Assembly: GCA_028291515.1 (NCBI GenBank)
Contig: JAQGHU010000094.1
Span: 16,688 to 80,687, forward strand
Reading direction: 5' to 3'
Source: Schlesneria sp.
GTDB lineage: Bacteria > Planctomycetota > Planctomycetia > Planctomycetales > Planctomycetaceae
DNA length: 64,000 nt
The notes under the pieces are model-generated. The model worked only from the letters and a program-made list of their open reading frames with translations, did not search any database and was not told the origin of the DNA. This document shows, one piece after another, positions 45,648-55,788 of the stretch. Both the position numbers and the translations under genes were made by a program. Numbering within the stretch: the stretch's first letter is position 1; each line of letters starts with the position of its first letter.

Positions 45648-48600
45648 ACTTAAGCGATCCGGAGTCTTCTTTGGTACAAGCATGGCATGCCTCGTGATCT
45701 AGCATTGTTATCCGTGGCCTTCGACTCGCCAATCCAAATTTTATTTCCTTACATGTGACATTGCAGATAATCCTGTTTGGAGTAACGAGCGTAACACATC
45801 CTTCCCCTCCTTTTTTGCCTATATCAAGGACATCTTTTGCTTTATCTGAATTTCCATATACCGGCCATACTTTCACGCCGCTACTACATTGCATTGTAAG
45901 CTGACCACAGAGTGTGCCGTCCTGTTTCGTATCTGGATTGGGTACATTCGGAATCGGACCACCTGGCCATAGAGGATTTCTTGGGTTTCTCGAATCGACG
46001 CCAGCCAAACCAGTCGGATCAGTGTTCGATAGTGGTATGCTCCAAACATATGCATACAGATTGAGATCAAGTGAATTGTATCCATTCGGATCACGCTCCA
46101 GCCACGATCCAACTTGTGAATCGTAGTCACGATTGCGGACGCATGCTAGCATTGTCATTGAGTCAAAGTAATAAGCAGCGAAAAGTATATCCGACTTAAT
46201 AGCACTAAATGACCGGGCTGTGAACGTGGAGTCAAAATAACTAGCTTTTCCATATGGTTGGTAGTTGTAGCGTTCGTTGACATCGGCGGATAGGCCGATC
46301 ATCGCGATCACATTCCAGTTGGCATCCTGAACTACGTTAAGCCGTTCGTCGAAGGTGCCATCACCATTGGTGTCCCTGTCTCGGAGAACGAGATCATCGA
46401 TATATCTTTCGCCCCACACCTGCTGCCGTTCTGCATCCGCCGAATTTGGACTCGTACCGAGACGTTCCTCGACTGATTGCCATCCAGATATGTAGTAGAA
46501 GTGACGGGTTTCTGAGAGCGTGCCAGCGGTATAGGTCTGCCGCTTCGTTCGGAAAGTGCGAGCATCGTAGGTGTTCTGTTGCACGATGTTGGCGGATATG
46601 GTGTCAACAAGGGCGACCAACCGGTTCCATGCATCGTAGGTTGCCGTGTAACTCTTCGCGGGATCGGCTGGCTGAGGAATGGTCGTTGTGTTGCCGGCCG
46701 CACCGTAGGCCGGAGTGATCCAGGCTGATCCCACGGAGTTGGTGATGCCACTGATTTCATTGACCTGATTGGCGATGCGAGTCTGAACGAGCGTCGACGA
46801 TCCACCCGTGGCTGCCTCCCGGAACCGGTACCAGTTACTGGTGGGATCCAAGCTCCAGCATTGCGCGAAATTCTCGCTCGTAATTCCCGTATTTGAACCA
46901 TTGAGCAGCCCGCGCTGCATGTCCTTTAGTCGATGCAGCCTGTCGTATGAATAAAGTTCGTCGAAGTTCTTGCTGAGGGACTGGGCGATGAGATCGGCTC
47001 GCCACAGCCGGTTACCGGCCCGGTCATAACCATACTTCAGCCGTGCCGTGTCGGTGGAGTGGCCGTAGTCGTACCAGCGGCAATCCTTCACCCGGCCGAA
47101 CCGGTCCCAGCCGCTGTAGATATCGCCTGTGTCGGGGTCGTTAGTCCCGGCAAGATCTACGAGTGTGTACCTGACATCCGGTTGCGTGTAGTCGACCACG
47201 ACAAAAGCTTCCATCCCGGCGAACGAGTAGTCCGCCAGATGCGTGACTCCGTCGTTGTCGATCAGACTGCTGACACGGCTGATCGCATCGTCGATCCCGT
47301 TCGTGGTCCCATAACCGTAAGTGAGGACACGGCCATCGGGGTATGTCAGCGTCGTCGGACGGATTGTATTGGTGCTGCCGCTGGCATAGCCGTACTGCAC
47401 CTTCGGGCTGGTGCTGGTGTTCACCGTGCCGCCATGTTCCTGATAGTCGGTGATCAACTGCCTGAACGTGTTGTAGACGAACTGGCACTCGTTCACGACA
47501 CTGCCTGAGGAGACGCTGGCATTGTTCCAACTGGTCAACTTGGTGGTCATGCCCCTAACCTCGTAGCTGGTCGACAATCGCAACACGGCTGTATCGACTG
47601 CCGAACCCGGTGTCGTTATGCGGTCGTGGGTTTGACGGCCGAGATTGTCGAACTCATAAACATGGATGCAGCCACGTTGATCGGTCAGTTGGCGACGTTG
47701 CCCCTGACGATTATACGAGTACGACACGACATCGCTACCCCCTATCGAGTCGGGATAGGTCACCGACCTCAGCAGTTGATTCGAGGCGATATCGGAATTG
47801 CTAAGCGTCGTGCAGTAGGTCCAGGTTGTCGTCTGATCCCCGGTGCGCGCATTCACGGCCACCAATGTCGCCTGCTGGCCATCCGCCGTGAAGGTGAATT
47901 GGGTCGTTCGATTCGTATCATCGGAGAGGACACAACCGCCGCCCGATGAACTGCTTGACGACGACGATGAAGATGAACTACTCGGCTGGTAGTTGTCGAT
48001 TTGGGTGATCTTGCGACCCGCGTCGTCGTATTCGTAGCGCGTCACCATGCCTGCGGGATCGGTCGAATCGAACAGATTGCCACTGTCATCGAACGTGGCT
48101 CGGGTCAACAGGACAGTATCTGAAGCTGTCGGCACGGTCGCAGGACGCGACAGCACTGTTCCGCCATTAGTGCCATAGTCAGCATTGGCAAGGGTTCTGC
48201 CGATCCCATCCTGCCAGGTCGCGTTATAAGTCACGCGCGCCTTGGGTGTCGTACTCGGGTTCTGGAGCGCTCCCTTCTGGGTATCGGAAGCGTTATGGTA
48301 GCGCTGCCGGGACGTCATTTGAATCAGATCACCTTCAGCGTCGTATATGGTTTCAATCTGTTCCAGAATCACATCGTCGGTCACTGTGAACGCATCAGCG
48401 TAGGACGTCTCGCTGAGATCATATCCGCTGTAACTGATCGTCGTTCGTCCCAAGCTGTCTATCGTGTTCTTCGTAAACAGGCTCGATTCTGCAGGTAAAG
48501 ACTTGATCAAGTTCCCGGCGGCGTCGTACCACTTGTTATCCGTCAGTCCGTAACCGACCAAGCCGCTAGAAGGGTCGACTGCGTAGAGAATCGACTGGTA

Positions 48601-51600
48601 AACAAGACTCCGATCATCAAACTTCGTCTCGCGCCGTGCAATAAGATTACCTGCCGAAGTTGTGTCATATTGCTCTGTTTTAACGACGCGATTCAGGTTG
48701 TCGTAATACACTTTCTGGAAGTAATCGATCTCGCCGTCTGTCGTAATCAGGCGGTTGCGGAAGTCGTGGGTCATTGACGTGACACGCGTCGTCGACGAAT
48801 CCACATGCTGCGTCACCTCGGTCAAGTTGCCATCGCCACCGTCAAGACCATCGTCGTACTCGTTGCCTGTGACGATCACCATGTTGTTCGCGGGGTCGGT
48901 GCCGCCACCGGTCGGGTCGCTTTCGGTGGCACCATTGTCATTCGTTCCCACGTACGTGCCGATCACCAGTCCGCGTGGTTCATAGACAACATCAGTAATC
49001 GTCCCGCCAGGGCTGACTGTCCGGTTTCGTCGTTTCATCACATCATAGCCGTAGTCGGTCTCGTCGTAGTTTGTTCCCGAGGAACCGGCTCCTGAGGCGG
49101 GAATCGTATGATAGACCCGTTGCGAGACCGCCAGACAGCAGTCTGTGTATTGGTTGGTTGTCCAGCGGGTGTAGGTGGCCTGCGGGAACGCGGCCTCGCC
49201 GCCGCCCGCGTCGTTGATGATCTCTGCCAGCGTCCCCGCCGTGCTCGGAGCGACCGCCTGGATCCGTTCGTTGACTCGGCCACCAGCCTCCATCTTTATG
49301 ATCGATACCGGATTGACGAGCGTCGCCACCGGGGAACCGCCCGTCGTGACGTAACCTTGTCCGGTGTACGTGATGTGGTTGACGTCATCATAGACCGTCC
49401 AATTAGCAGTGCGGATCGTGGTCGATGTCCCTGATAGGTCAACATCGTGGACAGGACCGAGCGATTCCAAGGTTCGGCCCTGATCGTCCGCCACGATGTC
49501 CGTCACGAGATTCAGGCCGCCGTCGGGAGGGGTTGTCCAACCGGACGGAGCGTCCGGGTATAACGATGTATCTACGTCCTGGATCTGCTGGACGACGACT
49601 CCCGTCCCAAGGTCGTAGATCGTATGAGTGATAAATCCGCGTTCATCCATCTGCCAGATCGGTTGATTCCAAGTGTTGAAGTAGATCTTGCGGGTCGCGG
49701 CAACGCCCGAGCCGTTCTGGTCCGTGGGAACGACCGGCAGCGTGGTCGTCTGCTGCTGGATCTGGGCCGTGCCCGAGTAGAACGTGTAGTCGTAGCTCGT
49801 CTGGATTGCTCCGGTCAGATCGTCGTTGCGATAGACCGTCTCGCTGGCGACGAAATAGAACGTCGATCCACCGGCGGTTTGCGACGAGTATTCGTAGGTC
49901 GCGAGCGTGATCGGGGTGCCGCTGCTTCCTTGCCGAATCTTGCTGGCCGAGACGTAGCCTGCCGCCGCGCCGCTGCCCGAGGTCGTGTAGTACTCCGTCA
50001 GCGAGATCAGGCCGTCATGGGTGCGGAGCGAGATGGCCAGATCGGGATGCGTGTCGTCGTAACCGAGGACCGCCGACGGGCTGGCCTGCCACAGCAGTTT
50101 CCCCTCGTCGTTGTAGTGGTAGGCATTGATCCAGTGGTCGGTCCCCGCTTTCAAATCGCGAATCAGCGGGTTCCCCATCAGATTGCTGTAGACGATGTTC
50201 TGGTTTCCATCGGGCAGCGTCTCAACGGTCTTCATCGCCCAGACGTTCGTGTCCGTGGAAGTCGACCCCGGGGTGTACTCCAGCGAGAATGTCTGCGAGG
50301 CTCCATCGACCTGTTCCAGCACGGCTCGCTGCTGCGTGTCGTACTCGAAGTAATTGTCGGCGAACATCGCCACGGTGGCATTGGAAGCGGTCAACGGATC
50401 GACCGACGCCGCGACCATCTTGTCATACGTCGCCGGTTCGACGACATAGCGCAGTCCATGCGGGAACCCGTTCAGATCGCCGGACTGATAGTAGCGGTAG
50501 TACTTGTATTCCGTCGTGGCCCAACCGGTGGAGACGGGAACCTGCCGCTGCATCCGCTTCAGGTCGCCCTCATTGCCGAAGCTTTCGCCGGTTGCATAGT
50601 ACTCATATATCGCCTGCAGGATGTCGACCCAGGCGGACATTCCCAATTGCCGCCGCAACGTGACCGATGTGACGCGCTGATTCGTGTCATAGTCGTAGAT
50701 GAAGGCTTCCGTCAGGGGTTGACCGCCGACCGAGCCGGTCTGGTGGATTTCGGCGATTTGCCCAGTCGGCGTATAGTCCGTCACTTCCGTGACGTTGCCG
50801 GTGGGTGAGACCTGCTTGACGAAGGCCCCACGGACCTCAGTGGCTACGGTGAAGTCCTGAAACTCGTTCACGCTGCCGTCGGGGAACGTTAGGACGTAGA
50901 CCTGCCTCAACGAGTCGTGGCTTAGCGTTGATTTCGTCCCGTACCGGCCGACGTAGTCGGAGCCAACCTGATCGAACCAGAGCGACGCCTGAGTCCCACG
51001 GACGATGGTAATTGAACTCCCTTGCCGCATTACGAACGGCCAGTTCAGCACCAGCCAGTTATAGCCCTGGCCGTGGTCGCCATTGGCGGCGATCTGGTTG
51101 GAGTAGACGCGTGTCTGGCTCCAACTTGTGCCAAATCCCTGCGACGAGATGTCCACGGAGGAAATGACCACTTCGCCGTTCAGATACTGAATAGGGCGAT
51201 CGCTCGCGCGGCTTGGCGAACGCAAACCACCGCCGCTGCTACCAAAACCACCCCCGCCGCCAATCCCACCACCACCTCCTCCTATGCCGCCGCCTCCTAT
51301 GCCACCACCCCCTCCACCCGGTGTGAGTTGGCAAGGACAATCTGGCGAGGGAGCGGGCGTCTGATCGCAGGGAGGGGTGGGGTCGATTTGGATATCGGGT
51401 CCTGAACTGGATGAAGGACTGGAACTGCTCGATATCGATGACCCAGAACTGGATGACTTGGATGAAGAGGAATCAGATGACGAAGATTGAGACGACACCG
51501 AAGACGAACTGAGCGAGGAACTCGAATCACTGGACGACGACAGGGAACTCGACGAGGACTCGCTGGAAGAACTGGACGACGACGAGCTGTCGACCGACGA

Positions 51601-51903
51601 CGAACTGCTGCTGGAGGACGACTTGGAAGATGACGAAGGGCTTGCAGACGATGAACTCTCACTCGACGCGGACGATTGCGACGAGGAAGGGCTATTGGAC
51701 GAAGGGCTGTCGCTCGAGGACGGGGTCAGGCTGGAGGATAGGCTCGGGCTGGCACTGCTCGGCGAATCGCTGGAACTCGTCGCAGGGGACGAGCTCGAAC
51801 CGGAGGGCGCGGAAGGAGATGACTGCGAGCTCTCTGACCATGAGGAACCGGAACTGGCTGGACTGCCGCTGGGGCTCGCACTACTGCTGCTATCGTTTGG
51901 CAT
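45583..51903 (-). CDS. RHS-repeat polymorphic toxin with Ser-rich head and HExxH zincin tip
   Basis: A 2106-residue protein. Residues 1-175 are extremely Ser-rich low-complexity sequence. A CPCQ motif and Gly-rich linker follow (about 185-235), then the RHS/YD core (PIQYLNGEVVISSVDISSQGFGTSWSQTRVYSN onward, with many GxxxxYxYDxxGR-type repeats). A poly-Ser insertion (13 Ser) lies near residue 1310. The core ends at the boundary DPTGL (residues 1962-1966). The tip of about 140 residues is Cys-rich and contains LDHEACHAC, an HExxH zinc-protease motif (His2070 and His2074). RHS proteins form a shell that encloses the toxic tip. No signal peptide is visible, so export is unclear. The start at 51903 has AAGGACGG upstream. 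The lipoprotein gene overlaps its 3' end. Confidence 0.92.
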   Translation of the reverse strand: MPNDSSSSASPSGSPASSGSSWSESSQSSPSAPSGSSSSPATSSSDSPSSASPSLSSSLTPSSSDSPSSNSPSSSQSSASSESSSSASPSSSSKSSSSSSSSSVDSSSSSSSSSESSSSSLSSSSDSSSSLSSSSVSSQSSSSDSSSSKSSSSGSSISSSSSPSSSSGPDIQIDPTPPCDQTPAPSPDCPCQLTPGGGGGGIGGGGIGGGGGGIGGGGGFGSSGGGLRSPSRASDRPIQYLNGEVVISSVDISSQGFGTSWSQTRVYSNQIAANGDHGQGYNWLVLNWPFVMRQGSSITIVRGTQASLWFDQVGSDYVGRYGTKSTLSHDSLRQVYVLTFPDGSVNEFQDFTVATEVRGAFVKQVSPTGNVTEVTDYTPTGQIAEIHQTGSVGGQPLTEAFIYDYDTNQRVTSVTLRRQLGMSAWVDILQAIYEYYATGESFGNEGDLKRMQRQVPVSTGWATTEYKYYRYYQSGDLNGFPHGLRYVVEPATYDKMVAASVDPLTASNATVAMFADNYFEYDTQQRAVLEQVDGASQTFSLEYTPGSTSTDTNVWAMKTVETLPDGNQNIVYSNLMGNPLIRDLKAGTDHWINAYHYNDEGKLLWQASPSAVLGYDDTHPDLAISLRTHDGLISLTEYYTTSGSGAAAGYVSASKIRQGSSGTPITLATYEYSSQTAGGSTFYFVASETVYRNDDLTGAIQTSYDYTFYSGTAQIQQQTTTLPVVPTDQNGSGVAATRKIYFNTWNQPIWQMDERGFITHTIYDLGTGVVVQQIQDVDTSLYPDAPSGWTTPPDGGLNLVTDIVADDQGRTLESLGPVHDVDLSGTSTTIRTANWTVYDDVNHITYTGQGYVTTGGSPVATLVNPVSIIKMEAGGRVNERIQAVAPSTAGTLAEIINDAGGGEAAFPQATYTRWTTNQYTDCCLAVSQRVYHTIPASGAGSSGTNYDETDYGYDVMKRRNRTVSPGGTITDVVYEPRGLVIGTYVGTNDNGATESDPTGGGTDPANNMVIVTGNEYDDGLDGGDGNLTEVTQHVDSSTTRVTSMTHDFRNRLITTDGEIDYFQKVYYDNLNRVVKTEQYDTTSAGNLIARRETKFDDRSLVYQSILYAVDPSSGLVGYGLTDNKWYDAAGNLIKSLPAESSLFTKNTIDSLGRTTISYSGYDLSETSYADAFTVTDDVILEQIETIYDAEGDLIQMTSRQRYHNASDTQKGALQNPSTTPKARVTYNATWQDGIGRTLANADYGTNGGTVLSRPATVPTASDTVLLTRATFDDSGNLFDSTDPAGMVTRYEYDDAGRKITQIDNYQPSSSSSSSSSSSSSGGGCVLSDDTNRTTQFTFTADGQQATLVAVNARTGDQTTTWTYCTTLSNSDIASNQLLRSVTYPDSIGGSDVVSYSYNRQGQRRQLTDQRGCIHVYEFDNLGRQTHDRITTPGSAVDTAVLRLSTSYEVRGMTTKLTSWNNASVSSGSVVNECQFVYNTFRQLITDYQEHGGTVNTSTSPKVQYGYASGSTNTIRPTTLTYPDGRVLTYGYGTTNGIDDAISRVSSLIDNDGVTHLADYSFAGMEAFVVVDYTQPDVRYTLVDLAGTNDPDTGDIYSGWDRFGRVKDCRWYDYGHSTDTARLKYGYDRAGNRLWRADLIAQSLSKNFDELYSYDRLHRLKDMQRGLLNGSNTGITSENFAQCWSLDPTSNWYRFREAATGGSSTLVQTRIANQVNEISGITNSVGSAWITPAYGAAGNTTTIPQPADPAKSYTATYDAWNRLVALVDTISANIVQQNTYDARTFRTKRQTYTAGTLSETRHFYYISGWQSVEERLGTSPNSADAERQQVWGERYIDDLVLRDRDTNGDGTFDERLNVVQDANWNVIAMIGLSADVNERYNYQPYGKASYFDSTFTARSFSAIKSDILFAAYYFDSMTMLACVRNRDYDSQVGSWLERDPNGYNSLDLNLYAYVWSIPLSNTDPTGLAGVDSRNPRNPLWPGGPIPNVPNPDTKQDGTLCGQLTMQCSSGVKVWPVYGNSDKAKDVLDIGKKGGEGCVTLVTPNRIICNVTCKEIKFGLASRRPRITMLDHEACHACTKEDSGSLKYACTILWDDCTKNSVPSRPSW

Positions 51904-51975
51904 CGATCCGTCCTTAGAATTGGTGAAGTCTTTGTTCTGGATGCCGCAGCGAACTCGTTTCGCAAAAGATCTCGA

Positions 51976-52965
51976 TCAGGCGGCATAAGTCGACAGCGGC
52001 AGCAGGGCACCGCCGTCGTAGTAGCGTTCAATCGCACGAATCACATCGTGCGGGGTGATCATGTTCATGCATTGGGCGATCTGCAGATCGGGATTGATCC
52101 GCACCGGATTCAGGCACAGGTTTTGGTCTTTCGGGTCATTGTCGCCGACCGGCTGACAGCGGCTTTTCCAGCATCCACCCTGATCACAGCAGCGGAGGGC
52201 ACCGTTGGTATGCAGGTACTGATGGTGCGGATACGCTTCCCAATGCGAGGGTTCTCGTCCGCCCGCAATCACGACCGCCGCTCTGTTCTTGGGGCGACCC
52301 GGCTTGGTCTCGACGGCCGCGGCCAGATGCATGGCAAATGTCACGGGGCAGACCACGCCGTCGGCATGGTACATCAGCCGCACAAATTGCCGGACATTCG
52401 TCTTCCCGATCAGGTTGATGACGCCGGTCAACGGCGGGTGCCAATGCTGAGCTTCGCCGCATTGCACAAACTGAATCCGCCCGCGGAAGTGGTCGACCAC
52501 TTCCTGATAGAAGCCCGGATTCCACCATTTGGCGGTGAAGTCAAACTTGCCTCCCGCCATCATGATCCAGAACGGTCCGCGAAATCCGGTCTCTTCCACT
52601 TGGCTCATCCAGGACTTTTCGACGGGAGCCAGAGGAATGTCACCCCGGAATGTCGTCAGTGGAATCCGTACATTCAATTGCTGTTCCAAATATTGCGCGA
52701 ACCCGTGAATGAAGTGGTACGGGGCGGAATTGCTCTGGTTGATCAGCGGGTAGTGCATTTCGATGGTGCGCACGGGCCCGTCCGCAGGATCGAATGTCGA
52801 GATGAGGGGGTTGTGCTCCCACAGTTCACGAGCGGTCGTCTCGACCGCCGTCAGAAACTTGCCGGGATAGGCGCGATGCAGATCGCGAACCGCCGCCGTC
52901 AGCATCACGATGTCACCGGGACTGAGGTGACATTTCAGCAACAGCCGCTCTGTATCTTCCAGCAT
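51976..52965 (-). CDS. GT9-like glycosyltransferase
   Basis: A 329-residue protein resembling ADP-heptose--LPS heptosyltransferases (GT9, GT-B fold): LKCHLSPGDIVMLTAAVRDLHRAYPGKFLTAVETT at the N-terminus and WIMMAGGKFDFTAKWWNPGFYQEVVDHF, then INLIGKTNVRQFVRLMYHADGVVCPVTFAMHLAAAVETK in the C-terminal nucleotide-binding half. A Cys-rich insert near the end (CCDQGGCWKSRCQP) may bind metal. I chose the ATG at 52965, preceded by AGGGAGGG; upstream codons to 53148 are low in protein-like character. It starts 72 bases before the RHS gene on the same strand, so sugar transfer to the Ser-rich RHS head is conceivable. Confidence 0.72.
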   Translation of the reverse strand: MLEDTERLLLKCHLSPGDIVMLTAAVRDLHRAYPGKFLTAVETTARELWEHNPLISTFDPADGPVRTIEMHYPLINQSNSAPYHFIHGFAQYLEQQLNVRIPLTTFRGDIPLAPVEKSWMSQVEETGFRGPFWIMMAGGKFDFTAKWWNPGFYQEVVDHFRGRIQFVQCGEAQHWHPPLTGVINLIGKTNVRQFVRLMYHADGVVCPVTFAMHLAAAVETKPGRPKNRAAVVIAGGREPSHWEAYPHHQYLHTNGALRCCDQGGCWKSRCQPVGDNDPKDQNLCLNPVRINPDLQIAQCMNMITPHDVIRAIERYYDGGALLPLSTYAA

Positions 52966-53196
52966 CCCGCGCAACCCTCCCTGGTGACGGCCCAGATCAA
53001 TCACTAGATTTGCAAATTGACCGCCGCCTGCAGTTTCCGCTCCGATGCATGCTGTTTCGGGACTGCTCAATCTGCGTTGGATAGTTGTTATACAATACGC
53101 ATTCCGATTATTCCAAAACATGGTAGTGACGCATTTTGGTAACGTCAATATTATTTCGTATCATTATGAACATACTTGAGTGTTAATGATTCGTTA

Positions 53197-54936
53197 ATGA
53201 ACTATGCTCGTGCATTTTCAATTGTTTCGGATAACCGATTTTTCACCGGCCTGCTGGCTAATCTTGGCAGTATTTTTGCCTATCACGAACGAGATGTCCG
53301 AGTCTTCGTGATCGGGCACGACCTGACCTCCGAACAACGATCGCTGCTGGGGCGACATCCCTTGGGCTCGGCCTTGACAGTCTTGGATACGCGGGATTTT
53401 GCCTATAGTCCACATGGCTGCTGGGAAGCCAAGCAGCAATGCGCCAGCGAACTGGTTGCGGAGGTCGAAACTCTTTGTCTGCTTGATGCGGATCTGATCC
53501 TGCTGTCGCGAATGGACGATGTGTTCGACTTGGCAGAGCAGGGGAAGATCGTCTCTTCTCAGGACGGGGGCGGCATCACCTACGACGAGCCGTACGCGGT
53601 CTATCACCGATCACTCGTCGGGCAGCGGCGTCCCTATGTCAACTCGGGATTCTTGGCGCTGAACATCCGCCAACATTGGGATCTTGTTGCTCTGTGGGCT
53701 TTTACAAGCCGATTTGCCGGCTATTCACCGGGAAAGGGCATGCCCTTCGGGTTTCCAGGACATGGTGATCAGGGGTTGTTGAACGCCATCATTACACAAC
53801 TGGGGCGTAATGATGCCGTCCACGTCCTTCCGGAAAGTACCTGGTGCAATTCCGCAGGCTGGCGCGAGGGCCGGGCGGTCCATATCGAGAGCCGCAACGG
53901 AGCCAAATTAGTCGTCCGGCATCTGCCGGGAAATGAGATTCAACGATTGCTGCACAGCACCGGTCCCAAGTGGTGGACTGATGAAGGCCGCCAAGCCTTC
54001 GCGAATGCGGGTGATGTGTTGCCCTGCTTTGAATCGATGGCTCAAATCTCGGCGGTCGACATCCCAGGAGCCGCCACGGAAGTCCCCGGCACGCTTCGCC
54101 AACTGTGGAAGCCAGGGACCGCCTCCTTAAAGCACCCGTGCCAGGAACGCTCAACGGGGAATCAGCTCGGCCTCGTGATTGGGACCTATGCCGCCGTCCC
54201 CTATGTTCATTTACAACTGGAAGCGCGCCGACGCTACTATCCCGAGGTTCCGGTGCTAGTCCACGACGATGCCAGTTTGGGATCAAACGTATTGGCCGAA
54301 CTATGCGCTGAGTATGGAGCCGATTTTGAAACCAATGCTGTTCGTCAACCTCGTTATGCAGGCGACCTCAGTGTTTTTGTCGGCGGTCTGCTGTGGGCTC
54401 GCGAACGGAAGTTGGATTTGCTGCTGAAGGTTTCGCGCCGCTGGATCTTTCGAACGGATTGGCGGCCCAGTCTGCTGAGACTGGCTGAAGAATCGGACTA
54501 TCCGACGATCGGCCAGCAAGCTTGCGACGATGGATTTCGCCTGCGGACCGAATGCCTCGCCTTGCGCGTCGCCGATTGGTCTCAACCCTTGGCGATGCAG
54601 GAGTTGATGCGACCGCTGCGGCACCAACATACGGTCTTCGTGGAAGATTACCTCTATCGACTCGCTCGCCGCCTGGAAGGAACCCTCTCGGATCAGGCTA
54701 CCCGCTGGCGGCGTCAGCATGGCGTTCGGGAAGCCTGGCTGGGAGCGGCACATTGGGATCTGCTGGCAACTCGACGGAACGAGCGGTCCGAGGACTATCT
54801 GTGGTACGATGCGGCATCGCCGGAAGTCTACTCCACATTGGCCCGTTCGTGGGGCCTGTGTTACGACGCCAGCCACTTTAAGAATCTGGAAGAGATCTCG
54901 CGAGGATCGCAGATCCCGATGCCAGCCCGAAGTTGA
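53197..54936 (+). CDS. Two-domain glycosyltransferase, GT8-like N-terminal half
   Basis: A 579-residue protein, divergent from the GT9-like gene. The N-terminal half looks like a GT-A, GT8-type enzyme: AFSIVSDNRFFTGLLANLGSIFAYH, then CLLDADLILLS with D97-A-D99 (DxD metal/nucleotide-sugar site), VNSGFLALNI and GDQGLLNAII. The C-terminal half (about 315-579: GLVIGTYAAVPYVHLQLEARRRYYP) begins like another glycosyltransferase-like domain, but has no clear DxD. The start was taken at ATG 53197 rather than TTG 53176. With the GT9-like gene it brackets the RHS locus. No sugar specificity can be read. Confidence 0.72.
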   Translation: MNYARAFSIVSDNRFFTGLLANLGSIFAYHERDVRVFVIGHDLTSEQRSLLGRHPLGSALTVLDTRDFAYSPHGCWEAKQQCASELVAEVETLCLLDADLILLSRMDDVFDLAEQGKIVSSQDGGGITYDEPYAVYHRSLVGQRRPYVNSGFLALNIRQHWDLVALWAFTSRFAGYSPGKGMPFGFPGHGDQGLLNAIITQLGRNDAVHVLPESTWCNSAGWREGRAVHIESRNGAKLVVRHLPGNEIQRLLHSTGPKWWTDEGRQAFANAGDVLPCFESMAQISAVDIPGAATEVPGTLRQLWKPGTASLKHPCQERSTGNQLGLVIGTYAAVPYVHLQLEARRRYYPEVPVLVHDDASLGSNVLAELCAEYGADFETNAVRQPRYAGDLSVFVGGLLWARERKLDLLLKVSRRWIFRTDWRPSLLRLAEESDYPTIGQQACDDGFRLRTECLALRVADWSQPLAMQELMRPLRHQHTVFVEDYLYRLARRLEGTLSDQATRWRRQHGVREAWLGAAHWDLLATRRNERSEDYLWYDAASPEVYSTLARSWGLCYDASHFKNLEEISRGSQIPMPARS

Positions 54937-55021
54937 TTTGCTGCCAGATGGTGCATCCCCGGGTCTTCGAAGGACGTGGTCTGCGATCAGATGTGCCTCA
55001 GCGGCATCGTGATCGCGACGG

Positions 55022-55420
55022 CTACCTATCTTCGTTGATCAAAGTCAACAAGTCGCCGATTCTGAGATGCGATCCGATCGTATGTCGCAGTGGTTGATCG
55101 ACTCGGATTCGGTAGTGGTTTTGCCGGCCGACCTTCTCGCGCTCGATGTACCCGCCAGCTTCCAGATCGGCAATGATCCGTTGTACGGCACGCTCCGTAA
55201 TTTTGACTTGCAGTGCCACATTGCGAAGGACAACGGAGGGGTTTCTCGACAACAGAATCAGCACGTGCAAATGATTCGTCAGAAATGTCCAGTGAGAACC
55301 GGGCGTTTCTGACGGCGTTACGGCGGCCTCAATCCGATCTGATTTAGCCGAGTCCTCAGCCAATGCAGCACGAGAACGCTTCCGGGCAGTCACCAGCGGC
55401 TTGACACGGTTAACTTTCAT
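55022..55420 (-). CDS. Winged-helix MarR-like transcriptional regulator
   Basis: A 132-residue protein with a Lys/Arg-rich disordered N-terminus and a winged helix-turn-helix in its C-terminal 85 residues: [64 protein letters not shown]. This is the pattern of a widespread single-domain MarR/ArsR-type family. It binds DNA as a dimer; the ligand is unknown. The stop is 85 bases from the end of the GT gene, which converges with it. It may be autoregulated or control the efflux operon upstream, which is 368 bases away on the same strand. The stretch 55421-55788 contains a terminator and no gene. Confidence 0.87.
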   Translation of the reverse strand: MKVNRVKPLVTARKRSRAALAEDSAKSDRIEAAVTPSETPGSHWTFLTNHLHVLILLSRNPSVVLRNVALQVKITERAVQRIIADLEAGGYIEREKVGRQNHYRIRVDQPLRHTIGSHLRIGDLLTLINEDR

Positions 55421-55730
55421 GGGATCGACTCAATCGCTGAGAAACGAGAGACGCCAGCCGAAGCTTGTTGGCCATCTGAGATCAGATGACAGCGAATCGC
55501 AAGGTGTGAACCACCTATTCTCTTGTCACCGCAGATTACCGACAAACAATTGGCGACACACATGTCGTGAATATACTATCGTCACGTTTTAGTCGCAACA
55601 GGGGTTACGTCTATTACGAGATCGTTATGCCTTGGTTTCTCGACAGGTTGGGCATCCCCGCGGCTCATCAACGATTCTATGCAACTGTCTAGTTTCCGGG
55701 CGATGCGTGCGGCGTTCACTGAAAGCAAAA

Positions 55731-55761
55731 AAGCCCTTCCCATGATCGATGGGAAGGGCTT
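55731..55761 (-). terminator. Rho-independent terminator of the efflux operon
   Basis: AAGCCCTTCCCAT and ATGGGAAGGGCTT form a perfect 13-bp stem with a GATCG loop. On the minus strand it is followed by TTTTTTGCTTT. It lies 28 bases after the stop of the outer-membrane channel gene, so it ends that transcript. Confidence 0.9.
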
Positions 55762-55788
55762 CTTGGTTTGTGCTGGCGGCACGACGAA

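Noticed and set aside
49624..50808. 394-codon plus-strand frame inside the RHS gene
   Set aside because: It is antisense to well-formed YD repeats and contains no recognisable domain.
51400..51900. Repetitive DNA at the RHS 5' end that looks like a CRISPR or tandem array
   Set aside because: The repetition comes from Ser codons (GACGAC, GAACTG and similar on the plus strand) without fixed unit length or spacers. No cas genes are present.
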